A stretch of 10,661 bases of DNA from Candidatus Poribacteria bacterium (GCA_028818995.1 JAPPMR010000779.1:1-10661); one strand, 5' to 3'. Positions 1-6,772 are shown, counted from the first letter of the stretch. Notes: generated from the letters alone by a model not told the origin. Numbers and translations are program-made.

Positions 1-1633
1 CAATTACACTTACATTTTCTGAATAACTGATTTCTGCTGAACCTGAAGGGTTAATTTCCTGCTGTTTATCGTAAACTTTCAGGTCATTCGGATTAATAAG
101 GTCGAATTGCCATATATCGTTTTCGTTCCATCTGAACCCAAAAACGATATCAACCTCAGTAGGATTTTGGATTTTGAATCTCTGAGTGCGCTTCAATTCT
201 TCCAGGGATATATCATCTGATCCTACATTATTCTTAAATTGATAATATTTAGGTGGATTCCACCCTATCTGTTCCATAACCTCCTTGATTTCAGTAGTCT
301 TGTCAAAGTACTCCGTTTCTGTTGAAAGAATACGACTTTTTTCCAGATCATTTCTATCCTCTGCTTTCTCGCTAAAACGGATTATTGGGTATCCTGAAGA
401 CACTTTTTCTGACAGTTCTCCAAATCTCCACTTTTCACCTCGCTTTATATATATCTCTGTCCATTTTTCGTCTTCGCGCCATCTGTACTGAAAAAATAAA
501 GGTGACTGAGTATTATTGTGGATCATAAATGTTTCGATCTCTTTCAATTTCACCAGAGAAATTTTATTTGTTTCAGGATCAGACATGAATTGGTATCTAA
601 GTGCATCATTGCTATCAATGTGGTCTTTCAAACCTCCATCGTCTTTGATTCCTATGCCGAAAGACCGAGATTTGGTTTCTAACTTCTGAATACTTTCAGA
701 TGATTCTGTACTATTTTGGGAATCTTTAAAACGTATCTTCGGATATTCAGTAGAAATATCTTTGGCGAGTAATAAATGTAGTTCCTCCTTTTTGGGTTCA
801 ATAAGTTTTGTTTCCCAATCTTCATCTTTTTTCCACTTAATTTCATAGGTCATAGGTAATTCAGTGTTATTATAGATCGAGAATATTTTTACTGGTTCTC
901 TTGTCTTGTCTAAATCAATTATGGCTGATACAGGAACAGCAAAGGTAAGTGCCTTATCTTGATTTATTGATCTGGCGATCCCAATCAGTTTTCCATCCTT
1001 GTTGAGGACAGGACCTCCGCTATTACCGAAATAAGCATCTGCGGATAGAAGCAAATCTTTATCATTATATTCTTTGAAGAATCCTGCTTTCCAATGCCAT
1101 AAAGGTCGTTGGGCTGGATGGCCTAAGATATGAACACGTTCATCTTCTTTCATCTTAGAATAATCAATAGAGGTTAGAGGTTTAAGCGGACTCGTTGTTT
1201 CTGGAAGGCCATCAAGTTCAATCATCGCTAAGTCAGGTTCGTTTCCTAAATCCTGATATTTTGCAATGACGCGTCCTCTGGTAACATAACCGAGACGTTG
1301 TAAGGTATTCTGATGATCCTGATGTCTATAAAATGGTTGTGCCCTAATTATGTTCCCCGAGAAGTCCCTAACAGCAAAAAAGACCTTTACCTCTTTATAG
1401 TCTTTGACAACATGTGCGTTAGTAACAACGAGTCTATAGTCTTTGTTAATAAGCACACCACTTCCACTTCCCTTGTCATGGACGATCCATACCACATAAC
1501 GGGTTGACTCATCTTTTATTTTGTCGGGGGGTATTCGTAATTGACCCGAACTAATGCATTGCATACAGAATACCAACAACACAGTTGCTAACATTAAAAC
1601 AAATATTTTTCTATACAAAATTAGTGTTTTCAT
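1..1633 (-). CDS. Secreted trypsin-like serine protease with C-terminal tandem Trp-rich repeats (partial, 3' end off window)
   Basis: My own translation of the minus strand from the ATG at 1633 stays open for 544 codons to the left edge, so the C-terminus is missing. Residues 1-30 are a hydrophobic leader (signal peptide or anchor; no good lipobox before Cys23 or Cys26). The peptidase domain spans about 45-245, with a visible triad: His74 in TNAHVV, Asp134 in PDLAMIEL, Ser205 in GNSGGPV. This is the trypsin/HtrA fold, but no PDZ domain follows. Instead there are three copies of a roughly 118-residue unit starting near 250, 368 and 485, each with the pattern aromatic-x-x-[KR]-W-x5-W (YEIKWKKDEDW, FQYRWREDEKW, FGFRWNENDIW). 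It probably acts outside the cytoplasm; the substrate is unknown. The start is supported by AAAGGAG five bases upstream. It is last in a run with the lipoprotein and the 124-residue protein; the gap to the lipoprotein is 59 bases. Fold confidence is high, role is not known. Confidence 0.88.
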   Translation of the reverse strand, partial: MKTLILYRKIFVLMLATVLLVFCMQCISSGQLRIPPDKIKDESTRYVVWIVHDKGSGSGVLINKDYRLVVTNAHVVKDYKEVKVFFAVRDFSGNIIRAQPFYRHQDHQNTLQRLGYVTRGRVIAKYQDLGNEPDLAMIELDGLPETTSPLKPLTSIDYSKMKEDERVHILGHPAQRPLWHWKAGFFKEYNDKDLLLSADAYFGNSGGPVLNKDGKLIGIARSINQDKALTFAVPVSAIIDLDKTREPVKIFSIYNNTELPMTYEIKWKKDEDWETKLIEPKKEELHLLLAKDISTEYPKIRFKDSQNSTESSESIQKLETKSRSFGIGIKDDGGLKDHIDSNDALRYQFMSDPETNKISLVKLKEIETFMIHNNTQSPLFFQYRWREDEKWTEIYIKRGEKWRFGELSEKVSSGYPIIRFSEKAEDRNDLEKSRILSTETEYFDKTTEIKEVMEQIGWNPPKYYQFKNNVGSDDISLEELKRTQRFKIQNPTEVDIVFGFRWNENDIWQFDLINPNDLKVYDKQQEINPSGSAEISYSENVSVI

Positions 1634-1650
1634 TGGGTCTCCTTTATGAG

Positions 1651-1674
1651 TGCGGGGGTTTAGGTTTCCCCGCA
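1651..1674 (-). promoter_or_regulatory. Structured leader hairpin, copy B, upstream of protease gene
   Basis: On the minus strand the arms TGCGGGG and CCCCGCA pair perfectly around a 10-base loop (AAACCTAAAC). The hairpin ends five bases before the AAAGGAG of the protease gene. Near-identical elements in the same position precede the two neighbouring genes (2342-2366 and 2767-2790). There is no following T-run, so it is not a standard terminator. A role in translation or mRNA stability is an inference. Confidence 0.55.
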
Positions 1675-1692
1675 GGTATTCCCCTTACGGGT

Positions 1693-2322
1693 TTATTTTT
1701 CTATATTTGCCATTATGATTCTTCTCCATTTGCCATTATGATCAAGCACAACAGAAGTGTTTATTTGTCCCGGAATATCTAAACTTACAGGTATAAATAT
1801 TGGGACTTCTTTACTGTGTAGTCTCCGACGTATATCTAACATATCAAGCTGGTATTCTGGTGCTTTGGAACGATTATCTTTCATCCATTGTTCGGATTCT
1901 GTAACACTTAGAACTTTGAAACCAAATTTTTCTAAACGTTCTACGAAAGCATTCCACTTTTCAAGTGGCGGTCTCGGTCGCGGTGGATAAGTAAAATCTT
2001 TCGCGGCAACTCTAAGATTACCCTTATGATCGCTTGTAATAATGGTTCCTCTTTCCCGATAAGGTTCTTCCTTGACCGAATATTTCTCCCTAAAAGAAAC
2101 CCTACGAGGCATTGATATTTTTGAACGATTATCTTCCATCCATCGTTTGGTCTCTGTAATACTTAGAACTTTTAAACCATGTTTTTCTTGATCTTTTACC
2201 CAACTATTCCACAGTTGAAGTCGCGTTGGGCTTGTTACTATAATTACTTCATCCTGTTGCTTACAACCCGATACACCCGTTATAATCGCAATTATTATAC
2301 AGAGCGACAACAGTCTAAACAT
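1693..2322 (-). CDS. Lipoprotein built from two copies of an 85-residue unit, function unknown
   Basis: A 209-residue protein with a lipoprotein signal peptide: hydrophobic residues 4-18 and lipobox VSGC with Cys20 as the expected lipidated residue, so it is predicted to be membrane-anchored outside the cytoplasm. The mature part is an internal duplication. Residues 37-109 and 122-208 align with period 85: LWNSWVKDQEKHGLKVLSIT against KWNAFVERLEKFGFKVLSVT, then RWMEDNRSK against QWMKDNRSK, and each copy ends in a D-H-[KN]-G-[NK] turn (98-102 and again near 195) before a short beta-like segment. A proline-arginine stretch (YPPRPRPP, 112-119) joins them. I do not recognise the family. The start is supported by AAAGGAG six bases upstream. 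It sits between the 124-residue protein (52-base gap) and the protease (59-base gap), so the three are probably co-transcribed. Confidence 0.85.
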   Translation of the reverse strand: MFRLLSLCIIIAIITGVSGCKQQDEVIIVTSPTRLQLWNSWVKDQEKHGLKVLSITETKRWMEDNRSKISMPRRVSFREKYSVKEEPYRERGTIITSDHKGNLRVAAKDFTYPPRPRPPLEKWNAFVERLEKFGFKVLSVTESEQWMKDNRSKAPEYQLDMLDIRRRLHSKEVPIFIPVSLDIPGQINTSVVLDHNGKWRRIIMANIEK

Positions 2323-2341
2323 GATATTCTCCTTTATTTAT

Positions 2342-2366
2342 TGCGAGGGTTTTGCGTCTCCCCACA
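2342..2366 (-). promoter_or_regulatory. Structured leader hairpin, copy A, upstream of lipoprotein gene
   Basis: Minus-strand arms TGTGGGG and CCCTCGCA flank the 10-base loop AGACGCAAAA, which is identical to the loop of copy C. Pairing needs one bulged U and includes a U-G pair where copy B has C-G, so the fold is kept despite base changes. It lies six bases before AAAGGAG of the lipoprotein gene. The function is inferred only from position and repetition. Confidence 0.5.
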
Positions 2367-2374
2367 GGGCATAT

Positions 2375-2749
2375 CTATTTCCAATACTTAAACGCTTCTA
2401 ATACTTCGTTCCATTTGCCATAGGTTTTAACACGACATGCATATTCATGCACTTGTTCCTTGTTAGGCCTTATTCCGTTAAACACATTGGTCACGACCCA
2501 GGGTGAGACTTCCGTATCATTATCATCAGTTTCAAATACCAAAGCGTTTATTTTGGGAATCTCATCATCCCATTCATTCTCAAGTTTTTCAATCTTCCTA
2601 TGAATACCTCCTAAAATGTTGTTGGCTAAATGGTGACCTGGTCCTCTATCAAGCAGAGTCAAAAGTTCTTTATATGTAGATCGCTTCTGATGGACAAGGT
2701 GCAACAATGTTATATACATTTCTCTCTTTGTATTGTCTGATACAGCCAT
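2375..2749 (-). CDS. Conserved-looking 124-residue cytoplasmic protein, function unknown
   Basis: A small soluble protein with no signal peptide or membrane segment. Residues 8-35 look helical and include STYKELLTLLD. Together with the following residues HHLANNILGGIHRK this recalls the winged-helix-like TYGEL...ALG arrangement of alkyltransferase-like and related small proteins, and the later IPKINALVFE segment resembles the strand that follows it in such proteins. This is recall only, with no catalytic motif visible. The C-terminal third (about 94-124) is rich in charged and aromatic residues. The start has a strong AGGAGG five bases upstream. It is first of the three-gene run with the duplicated lipoprotein and the protease, and has the leader hairpin at 2767-2790 before it. 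A DNA-binding or regulatory role is possible but not shown. The ORF itself is well supported by start signal, spacing and lack of overlap. Confidence 0.75.
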   Translation of the reverse strand: MAVSDNTKREMYITLLHLVHQKRSTYKELLTLLDRGPGHHLANNILGGIHRKIEKLENEWDDEIPKINALVFETDDNDTEVSPWVVTNVFNGIRPNKEQVHEYACRVKTYGKWNEVLEAFKYWK

Positions 2750-2766
2750 TTGTTCCTCCTATATGA

Positions 2767-2790
2767 TACAGGATTTTGCGTCTCCCCGCA
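2767..2790 (-). promoter_or_regulatory. Structured leader hairpin, copy C, upstream of 124-residue protein gene
   Basis: Minus-strand arms TGCGGGG and TCCTGTA pair over seven positions if G-U pairs are allowed, around loop AGACGCAAAA. It ends about five bases before the AGGAGG-containing ribosome binding site, as in the other two copies. A TATAAA at 2807-2812 (minus strand) lies just upstream and could be a -10 box, but I see no convincing -35 partner. Confidence 0.5.
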
Positions 2791-2840
2791 GAACAGGAAT
2801 TAAAAGTTTATAGTAGAATCCATAATTATTTATACATGAC

Positions 2841-2900
2841 GGTAGGTTCGGTTTCCTAACCGAACCTGTGTAAATCGTGCGGTTAGAAACCGCACCTACC
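2841..2900. repeat. Compound hairpin repeat, GGTAGG/CCTACC-bounded
   Basis: Two hairpins lie inside one outer stem. GGTTCGGTT (2845-2853) pairs with AACCGAACC (2858-2866); GTGCGGTT (2877-2884) pairs with AACCGCAC (2888-2895); the outer ends GGTAGGT (2841-2847) and ACCTACC (2894-2900) are also complementary, so alternative folds are possible. It is followed by AGGGA, as is the copy at 3027-3056. It looks like a non-coding REP- or MITE-like element in the gene-free stretch 2750-3081. Confidence 0.75.
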
Positions 2901-2936
2901 AGGGAGTGTAAACATATTTTTGGATTTCACTATAAT

Positions 2937-2965
2937 GTATAGGCGGATGTGAAAACCGCCTATAC
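2937..2965. repeat. Perfect 10-bp inverted repeat
   Basis: GTATAGGCGG (2937-2946) and CCGCCTATAC (2956-2965) are perfectly complementary around a nine-base loop containing TGTGAAAA. It sits between two members of the hairpin repeat family. There is no T-run after it on either strand, so a rho-independent terminator is unlikely. It is probably a more diverged member of the same repeat class. Confidence 0.6.
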
Positions 2966-3026
2966 GTCTATTTTGCTGATTGGGTTTGTATCTATGTAGA
3001 TTTTGAATCAACTATACGCTATAACA

Positions 3027-3056
3027 GCGAGGTTAGGAAACCTCGCCTACCAGGGA
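3027..3056. repeat. Hairpin repeat with CCTACCAGGGA tail
   Basis: GCGAGGTT (3027-3034) pairs perfectly with AACCTCGC (3039-3046), loop AGGA. The tail CCTACCAGGGA (3046-3056) is identical to 2895-2905, which ties it to the compound element at 2841-2900 even though the stem bases differ. It lies 26 bases beyond the stop of the ThuA-like gene. Confidence 0.7.
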
Positions 3057-3081
3057 AAGGTTACCATGCGAAGTAACGAAA

Positions 3082-3714
3082 TTATTCTCCACCGTTAGTA
3101 CCTGCCCAAACTGCACCACGCTGGAGAAGGGTACTGAACATCTCATGTTGACATGCTGCTGGATCGTGTCCAAGGGCAAGATAGAACACTTTACCTTCAC
3201 CCCAATTCTTTGTCCATGCAACTGGCATCGCTTCGCCTTTCCATAACGCTGAAGCAAGCACATGATTACGTGGATCGTAATCGAGAATATACTGTTCATC
3301 CGTCACGACGAATTCGTCAAGTCCCTCTGTGATTTCGTGTTCACCATCCACTATACTGACCTGATAGTCACGATAGCGCGGATGTGTGGTAAAGTATCCA
3401 CCGACCATTGAACGATATTCTGGGCATCCACGGAAAGAATCGGCAGCTGAATGTATGCCGACATAACCTTTTCCTGAAGCGACATAGTTTAGCAACCCGT
3501 TCTTCTGTGCATCCGAAATTTCACCGACCGTATAATAAAAAACGATAAGGTCATACGGATCTAAGTTCGGTGATACCAGTGCGTCGAGATCGTCCTCAAC
3601 AGTCGTAATCTCAAATTCATCTCGCTGTGAGAGAGCTTTGACAATTTCTTCGCTGCAGCCTTTCCAATTATGAATTGCGCCGCCTGCGAAAACAAGTGTA
3701 TTAATCTTTGCCAT
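3082..3714 (-). CDS. ThuA-like domain protein (trehalose-utilisation/class I glutamine amidotransferase-like fold)
   Basis: A 210-residue single-domain protein that fits the ThuA family along its whole length. Visible motifs are VFAGGAIHNWKG (8-19), GKGYVGIHSAADSF (81-94, His88), VGGYFTTHP (104-112), DEQY (139-142), and the closing PVAWTKNWGEGKVFYLALGHD region (164-184). The fold is related to class I glutamine amidotransferases, but the usual Cys nucleophile elbow is replaced by the GIHSA turn, so amidotransferase activity is not expected. ThuA proteins are tied to sugar use in rhizobia and are widespread in Planctomycetes-like genomes; the substrate here is unknown. There is no signal peptide, so it is predicted cytoplasmic. 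The start has AGGAGG six bases upstream and a strong promoter just before it. It appears to be transcribed alone, with long repeat-bearing gaps on both sides. Confidence 0.93.
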   Translation of the reverse strand: MAKINTLVFAGGAIHNWKGCSEEIVKALSQRDEFEITTVEDDLDALVSPNLDPYDLIVFYYTVGEISDAQKNGLLNYVASGKGYVGIHSAADSFRGCPEYRSMVGGYFTTHPRYRDYQVSIVDGEHEITEGLDEFVVTDEQYILDYDPRNHVLASALWKGEAMPVAWTKNWGEGKVFYLALGHDPAACQHEMFSTLLQRGAVWAGTNGGE

Positions 3715-3743
3715 TTTTAGCCTCCTTGATATGTAATAGTGCT

Positions 3744-3772
3744 ATTATATCATAGACATATTAAAATTACAA
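3744..3772 (-). promoter_or_regulatory. Sigma70-type promoter of the ThuA-like gene
   Basis: Minus strand: -35 TTGTAA (3767-3772, four of six consensus matches), 17-base spacer, -10 TATAAT (3744-3749, perfect). The expected start of transcription near 3737 would leave a leader of about 23 bases, which just holds the AAGGAGG of the ThuA-like gene. This is the best promoter in the window. Confidence 0.7.
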
Positions 3773-3834
3773 ATTGCGTTAACATCAGAACAACGGTATC
3801 AGTTTTTAGTTTTTTAATTCGATACGTAATAGCA

Positions 3835-3865
3835 CCTCTAATAAAAGAGGCGCAATGAATTGCGC
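3835..3865. repeat. Double hairpin repeat in spacer
   Basis: CCTCT (3835-3839) pairs with AGAGG (3846-3850), and GCGCAAT (3850-3856) pairs perfectly with ATTGCGC (3859-3865) around GA. It lies in the spacer 3715-3940 between the SNF2 stop and the ThuA promoter. On the minus strand no T-run follows either stem, so I do not call it a terminator. Confidence 0.6.
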
Positions 3866-3897
3866 GACTACAAACGTGTTTTTTGGTAATTGGAATC

Positions 3898-3915
3898 GCT
3901 ATTCGGAGATCACTC
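3898..3915. repeat. Degenerate copy of the GCGAT-TCGGAG-ATCGC repeat
   Basis: Sixteen of 18 bases match the unit found twice at 8337-8354 and 8417-8434. Both mismatches fall in the stem, so pairing is lost while the TCGGAG loop is intact. It lies 26 bases beyond the SNF2 stop codon and looks like a decayed repeat copy. Confidence 0.55.
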
Positions 3916-3940
3916 TCAATATTCAGCAACAAATACCCTG

Positions 3941-5764
3941 TTACGAGAACACTTCCTTATAACCTTTTGGCAAAGGTTTTCCAGCGACAAGGGCAGATTT
4001 AAGGGGCCGGACATGTCGGCAACTACCACGATGGGTAAACCCAGGGCAATCGCATGTAATATCTGCCCCGATTACCTCTAACGTATAAAACTTGCCTTTT
4101 TGTGATGAACTTTCGGCGTGATAGACTGTTCGTTGTGGTCCAGTGAGGACGTCTGCTAAAATACGGATTGCCTCTTCTGAATACGGACGGAGTTGTTTAC
4201 GTGTGGCTTCTTGCAGATGTGAGGTGTTCTCTTCAAGATATGTGTCACCTGCTTTCTGAAGCACGTCATGGATATTGGACTCCTCAATTTTATTGGGTTG
4301 AACAGACAATGCATTCATCATCCGCTTGAGTTCACTTAGCACATCCAACTGAAGCGCAGCTTCTCCACCCGGCACCATAATTGAACCTTCAACGATGGCG
4401 TCCATTAACGCCGCTTTTGTTTCTAATACGGTTTTAACAAACGAATCGATCGTGCCATTTGCAATCATATAGGTAACGTTGACAGTCCCAGTTTGCCCAA
4501 TACGGTAGGCGCGATCCTCCGCTTGCCAATGGTTAGCGGGCACCCAATCTAAATCGTTGAACACAACTTGTCGCGCTGCGGTCAGATTTATGCCAACGCC
4601 TGCAATGTGCATGTTAGCCACAAACAATCTGATGTTATCATCGTTTTGAAAACGGTCAACTCGGTCCTGTCTCTGATGCGCGGGAACTGCACCGGAGACG
4701 TAAACCGCTCTGTCCTTGAAGTGCTGTCGGAAACGCTGCATCGTATTGAGGAACGATGTAAAGATAATCACCTTTTCACCCTGTTCCAAAGCATTTTCTA
4801 CGAATTTGATGGTGTGGCGGCATTTGACAAACGCAATTGCTCGGCGCACTTGGGTAATCCTACCCATTCCAGTTCCTAAATCGGTAGTGTCTATTGATTC
4901 ATCTAATTCTTCGCTTTCTTCCGATGATAGACCAATGGATTCTGGTAATCCAGCAATAGCTTCAGGTGACTCAAATTTAGATAGGAATTCTTGGACTAAT
5001 CGATTGTAGTGTTGGATTGCATAAGGGTGCAGTTCAACGTCCATCCAAGTTCGCACCTTCGGTGGCAGGTCTAACACCTCATCTTTTGTGCGGCGCAGCA
5101 TCATACCGTGTAGTTGCACGGTTAATTCCTCTATATTGCTTGCACCATCTGCCACTAACCCGAAATCTCCCTGATATGCTTCACAATAACGTTTAGCGAA
5201 ACTGAGAAAACTTTTTCCGAGCGGATGATTCAGAATTTGTAACAAAGGGAAAAGGTCGCGGGGACGGTTTGTCATCGGGGTCCCAGTCAGCGCGTGGACA
5301 ACGGGATCATCCTCAATCGATTCAACAAGTTTTGCCCCGTTTTTACTTCGCTGGCTCTGGTAATTTTTTAGGTAGTGTGCCTCGTCAAAGACCACACCTT
5401 TCCAGTCAAATCCAAGCAGTTTGTCAAGATTTTTACCGAGGATTTCATAGTTAATGATAACCCAACCGTTGTAGTCTGTGGGAGGAAGTGGGGCAGGACC
5501 AACGATGGCAGGTTCGACATCAGGGAAAACGATTTTGATTTCGCGTGCCCAGTTACGTTTTATAGAAGCAGGACAGATGATGAGATAAGGACCTTCCGGT
5601 TCTGCCTCAACCATCGCGATGATGGACTGACGCGTTTTACCCAATCCCATATCATCGGCAAGGAGAGCACGGCGGCGACCTAAAAGAAATGCAATACCTT
5701 CTACTTGGTGGGGAAATAAACCTTCCGCAATTTCTTCGGCACGCTTGACGCTTATTTCCTGCAT
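3941..5764 (-). CDS. SNF2-family ATPase/helicase with C-terminal SWIM zinc finger
   Basis: A 607-residue superfamily 2 ATPase of the SNF2 type, expected to translocate on DNA using ATP. Motifs run in order: LFPHQVEGIAFLL (16-28), Walker A DDMGLGKT (37-44), DEAH (127-130), TGTP (160-163), KVIIFTSF (331-338), GVGINL (389-394), and HWQAEDRAYRIGQ (412-424). An acidic linker (about 281-295) separates the lobes. The C-terminus carries a SWIM finger, C-x-C-x8-C-x-H (Cys571, Cys573, Cys582, His584), a motif known for nucleic-acid or protein binding. The order helicase then SWIM is the reverse of many bacterial SNF2 proteins as I recall them. It may act in repair or chromosome maintenance; the exact role is unknown. 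The start is the first ATG, with a modest AAAGGA upstream. It follows the VWA gene by 39 bases, so co-transcription is likely. Confidence 0.95.
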   Translation of the reverse strand: MQEISVKRAEEIAEGLFPHQVEGIAFLLGRRRALLADDMGLGKTRQSIIAMVEAEPEGPYLIICPASIKRNWAREIKIVFPDVEPAIVGPAPLPPTDYNGWVIINYEILGKNLDKLLGFDWKGVVFDEAHYLKNYQSQRSKNGAKLVESIEDDPVVHALTGTPMTNRPRDLFPLLQILNHPLGKSFLSFAKRYCEAYQGDFGLVADGASNIEELTVQLHGMMLRRTKDEVLDLPPKVRTWMDVELHPYAIQHYNRLVQEFLSKFESPEAIAGLPESIGLSSEESEELDESIDTTDLGTGMGRITQVRRAIAFVKCRHTIKFVENALEQGEKVIIFTSFLNTMQRFRQHFKDRAVYVSGAVPAHQRQDRVDRFQNDDNIRLFVANMHIAGVGINLTAARQVVFNDLDWVPANHWQAEDRAYRIGQTGTVNVTYMIANGTIDSFVKTVLETKAALMDAIVEGSIMVPGGEAALQLDVLSELKRMMNALSVQPNKIEESNIHDVLQKAGDTYLEENTSHLQEATRKQLRPYSEEAIRILADVLTGPQRTVYHAESSSQKGKFYTLEVIGADITCDCPGFTHRGSCRHVRPLKSALVAGKPLPKGYKEVFS

Positions 5765-5803
5765 GCAGTTTTCCTTTTGTATGGAGATTTCTAACCTGAT
5801 ACC

Positions 5804-6772
5804 CTATCTATCAACGAGCCAAAAATCTCCATTACTTACAATGCTTAGCTGCTTTAGCATAACAGCACCGGGAAAATTCGGTGCCATGCCGATACCCATT
5901 GCAAAAACCTTTCCGTTTCCTTTGGCATGGCTGCCTACCAACGTAAGGTCTGGTTGTGTAATACTTGTCGGGATTCCATCGCTAAAGAGAACAACGATTG
6001 TTGGTGAAGTTTTGGCTGTTTCTGTCAATACCGTGAGCATATCGTGGTCAGTGCCTTTTGTATGGATTTGTGATTTAATATCCGCCAAATACGTTGACGA
6101 AGCTTCAACTGTCTCCTCCGTAACAGGCACAAACTTATTCTGATAGACGACCAATTCAGTACTAAACGCCACGATGTTAAAACTATCGTGGGGTTCAAGG
6201 AAGGTGAGCGAATCTTGCATGATGTCTAAAATCTTTTTGAGTTTTCGATCAGCCAAATCCTGCATGCTGGCAGACAGGTCAACGCAGTAGACAATACGTT
6301 GTGGTCCCTCTTGTGCCTCAATAAACTTAACCAACCGACTCTTAATACGTTCAGGAGCCTTCTTTTGTTTCTTAATGGGTTGCTCAACCCCTCTCTGTAT
6401 ACGGGGTGCACCTTCAAATTTAATAGATGTCGGGCCAGGGGCAAGACCTTCGCCCAAATTTACTTTTTCAAAAGGGCGAAACTCAGTTGGTTCATCTGCA
6501 GAAACAACACCGCGATGTGTTACGGGTTGGTTGCTCGTTAAAATCTTCATCTGCGGTTGATTCGTACTCTGGGTGGTTTGTTTGCGGATTTGGGGGCGTT
6601 TCGGTTGTATGATGCGTTTTGTTTTCGGCTTTTCTACTTCTGTAAAGAACGCATCCATAGTTTCTATATGTTGGCTTGGTGCAACTTTAAACCAGTAAAA
6701 GAAACCGATTACGCCAACGATGAGATGTAATCCGACTGAAATGAGGAGCGATGTGCTTGATTTATATTTCAT
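5804..6772 (-). CDS. Membrane-anchored VWA-domain protein with TonB-like N-terminus
   Basis: A 322-residue protein. Residues 8-28 form one membrane helix in a setting like that of TonB (SLLISVGLHLIVG), followed by a basic, Gln/Pro-rich linker (about 45-150) suggesting an N-in anchor with the rest in the periplasm. Residues 158-322 are a VWA domain with an intact metal-binding MIDAS: DLSAS (165-169), Thr241 in KGTD, and Asp265 in SDG. VWA domains usually bind protein partners through the bound metal. The linker is long and of low complexity, as in periplasm-spanning proteins. The start ATG has no clear Shine-Dalgarno (only GGAA 11 bases upstream), so translation may depend on the upstream gene, whose stop is 41 bases away. 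The gene before it is a dehydrogenase and the one after it a SNF2 ATPase; no functional link between them is evident from sequence. Confidence 0.88.
   Translation of the reverse strand: MKYKSSTSLLISVGLHLIVGVIGFFYWFKVAPSQHIETMDAFFTEVEKPKTKRIIQPKRPQIRKQTTQSTNQPQMKILTSNQPVTHRGVVSADEPTEFRPFEKVNLGEGLAPGPTSIKFEGAPRIQRGVEQPIKKQKKAPERIKSRLVKFIEAQEGPQRIVYCVDLSASMQDLADRKLKKILDIMQDSLTFLEPHDSFNIVAFSTELVVYQNKFVPVTEETVEASSTYLADIKSQIHTKGTDHDMLTVLTETAKTSPTIVVLFSDGIPTSITQPDLTLVGSHAKGNGKVFAMGIGMAPNFPGAVMLKQLSIVSNGDFWLVDR

Noticed and set aside
1651..2790. Integron-like gene cassette array (gene-hairpin-gene-hairpin)
   Set aside because: The hairpins are about 24 bases, lack the GTTRRRY/RYYYAAC core sites of attC, and sit at the 5' rather than 3' side of each gene. 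No integrase is seen.
2931..2936. TATAAT on the plus strand as a promoter
   Set aside because: No acceptable -35 at 16-18 bases, and no plus-strand gene lies downstream.
3027..3046. Rho-independent terminator for the ThuA-like gene
   Set aside because: The stem is good, but no run of T follows on the minus strand, and the element matches the dispersed repeat family.
2841..3056. CRISPR array
   Set aside because: The repeats are few, unequal in sequence and spacing, and are palindromic elements; no regular spacers or cas genes.
3750..3932. 60-codon minus-strand reading frame in the SNF2-ThuA spacer
   Set aside because: It runs through the hairpin repeats and the promoter, has no ribosome binding site or recognisable domain, and ends inside the -10 region area.
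4568..5009. Plus-strand reading frames opposite the SNF2 gene
   Set aside because: They are antisense shadows of a gene with a full set of helicase motifs; their translations show no domain.
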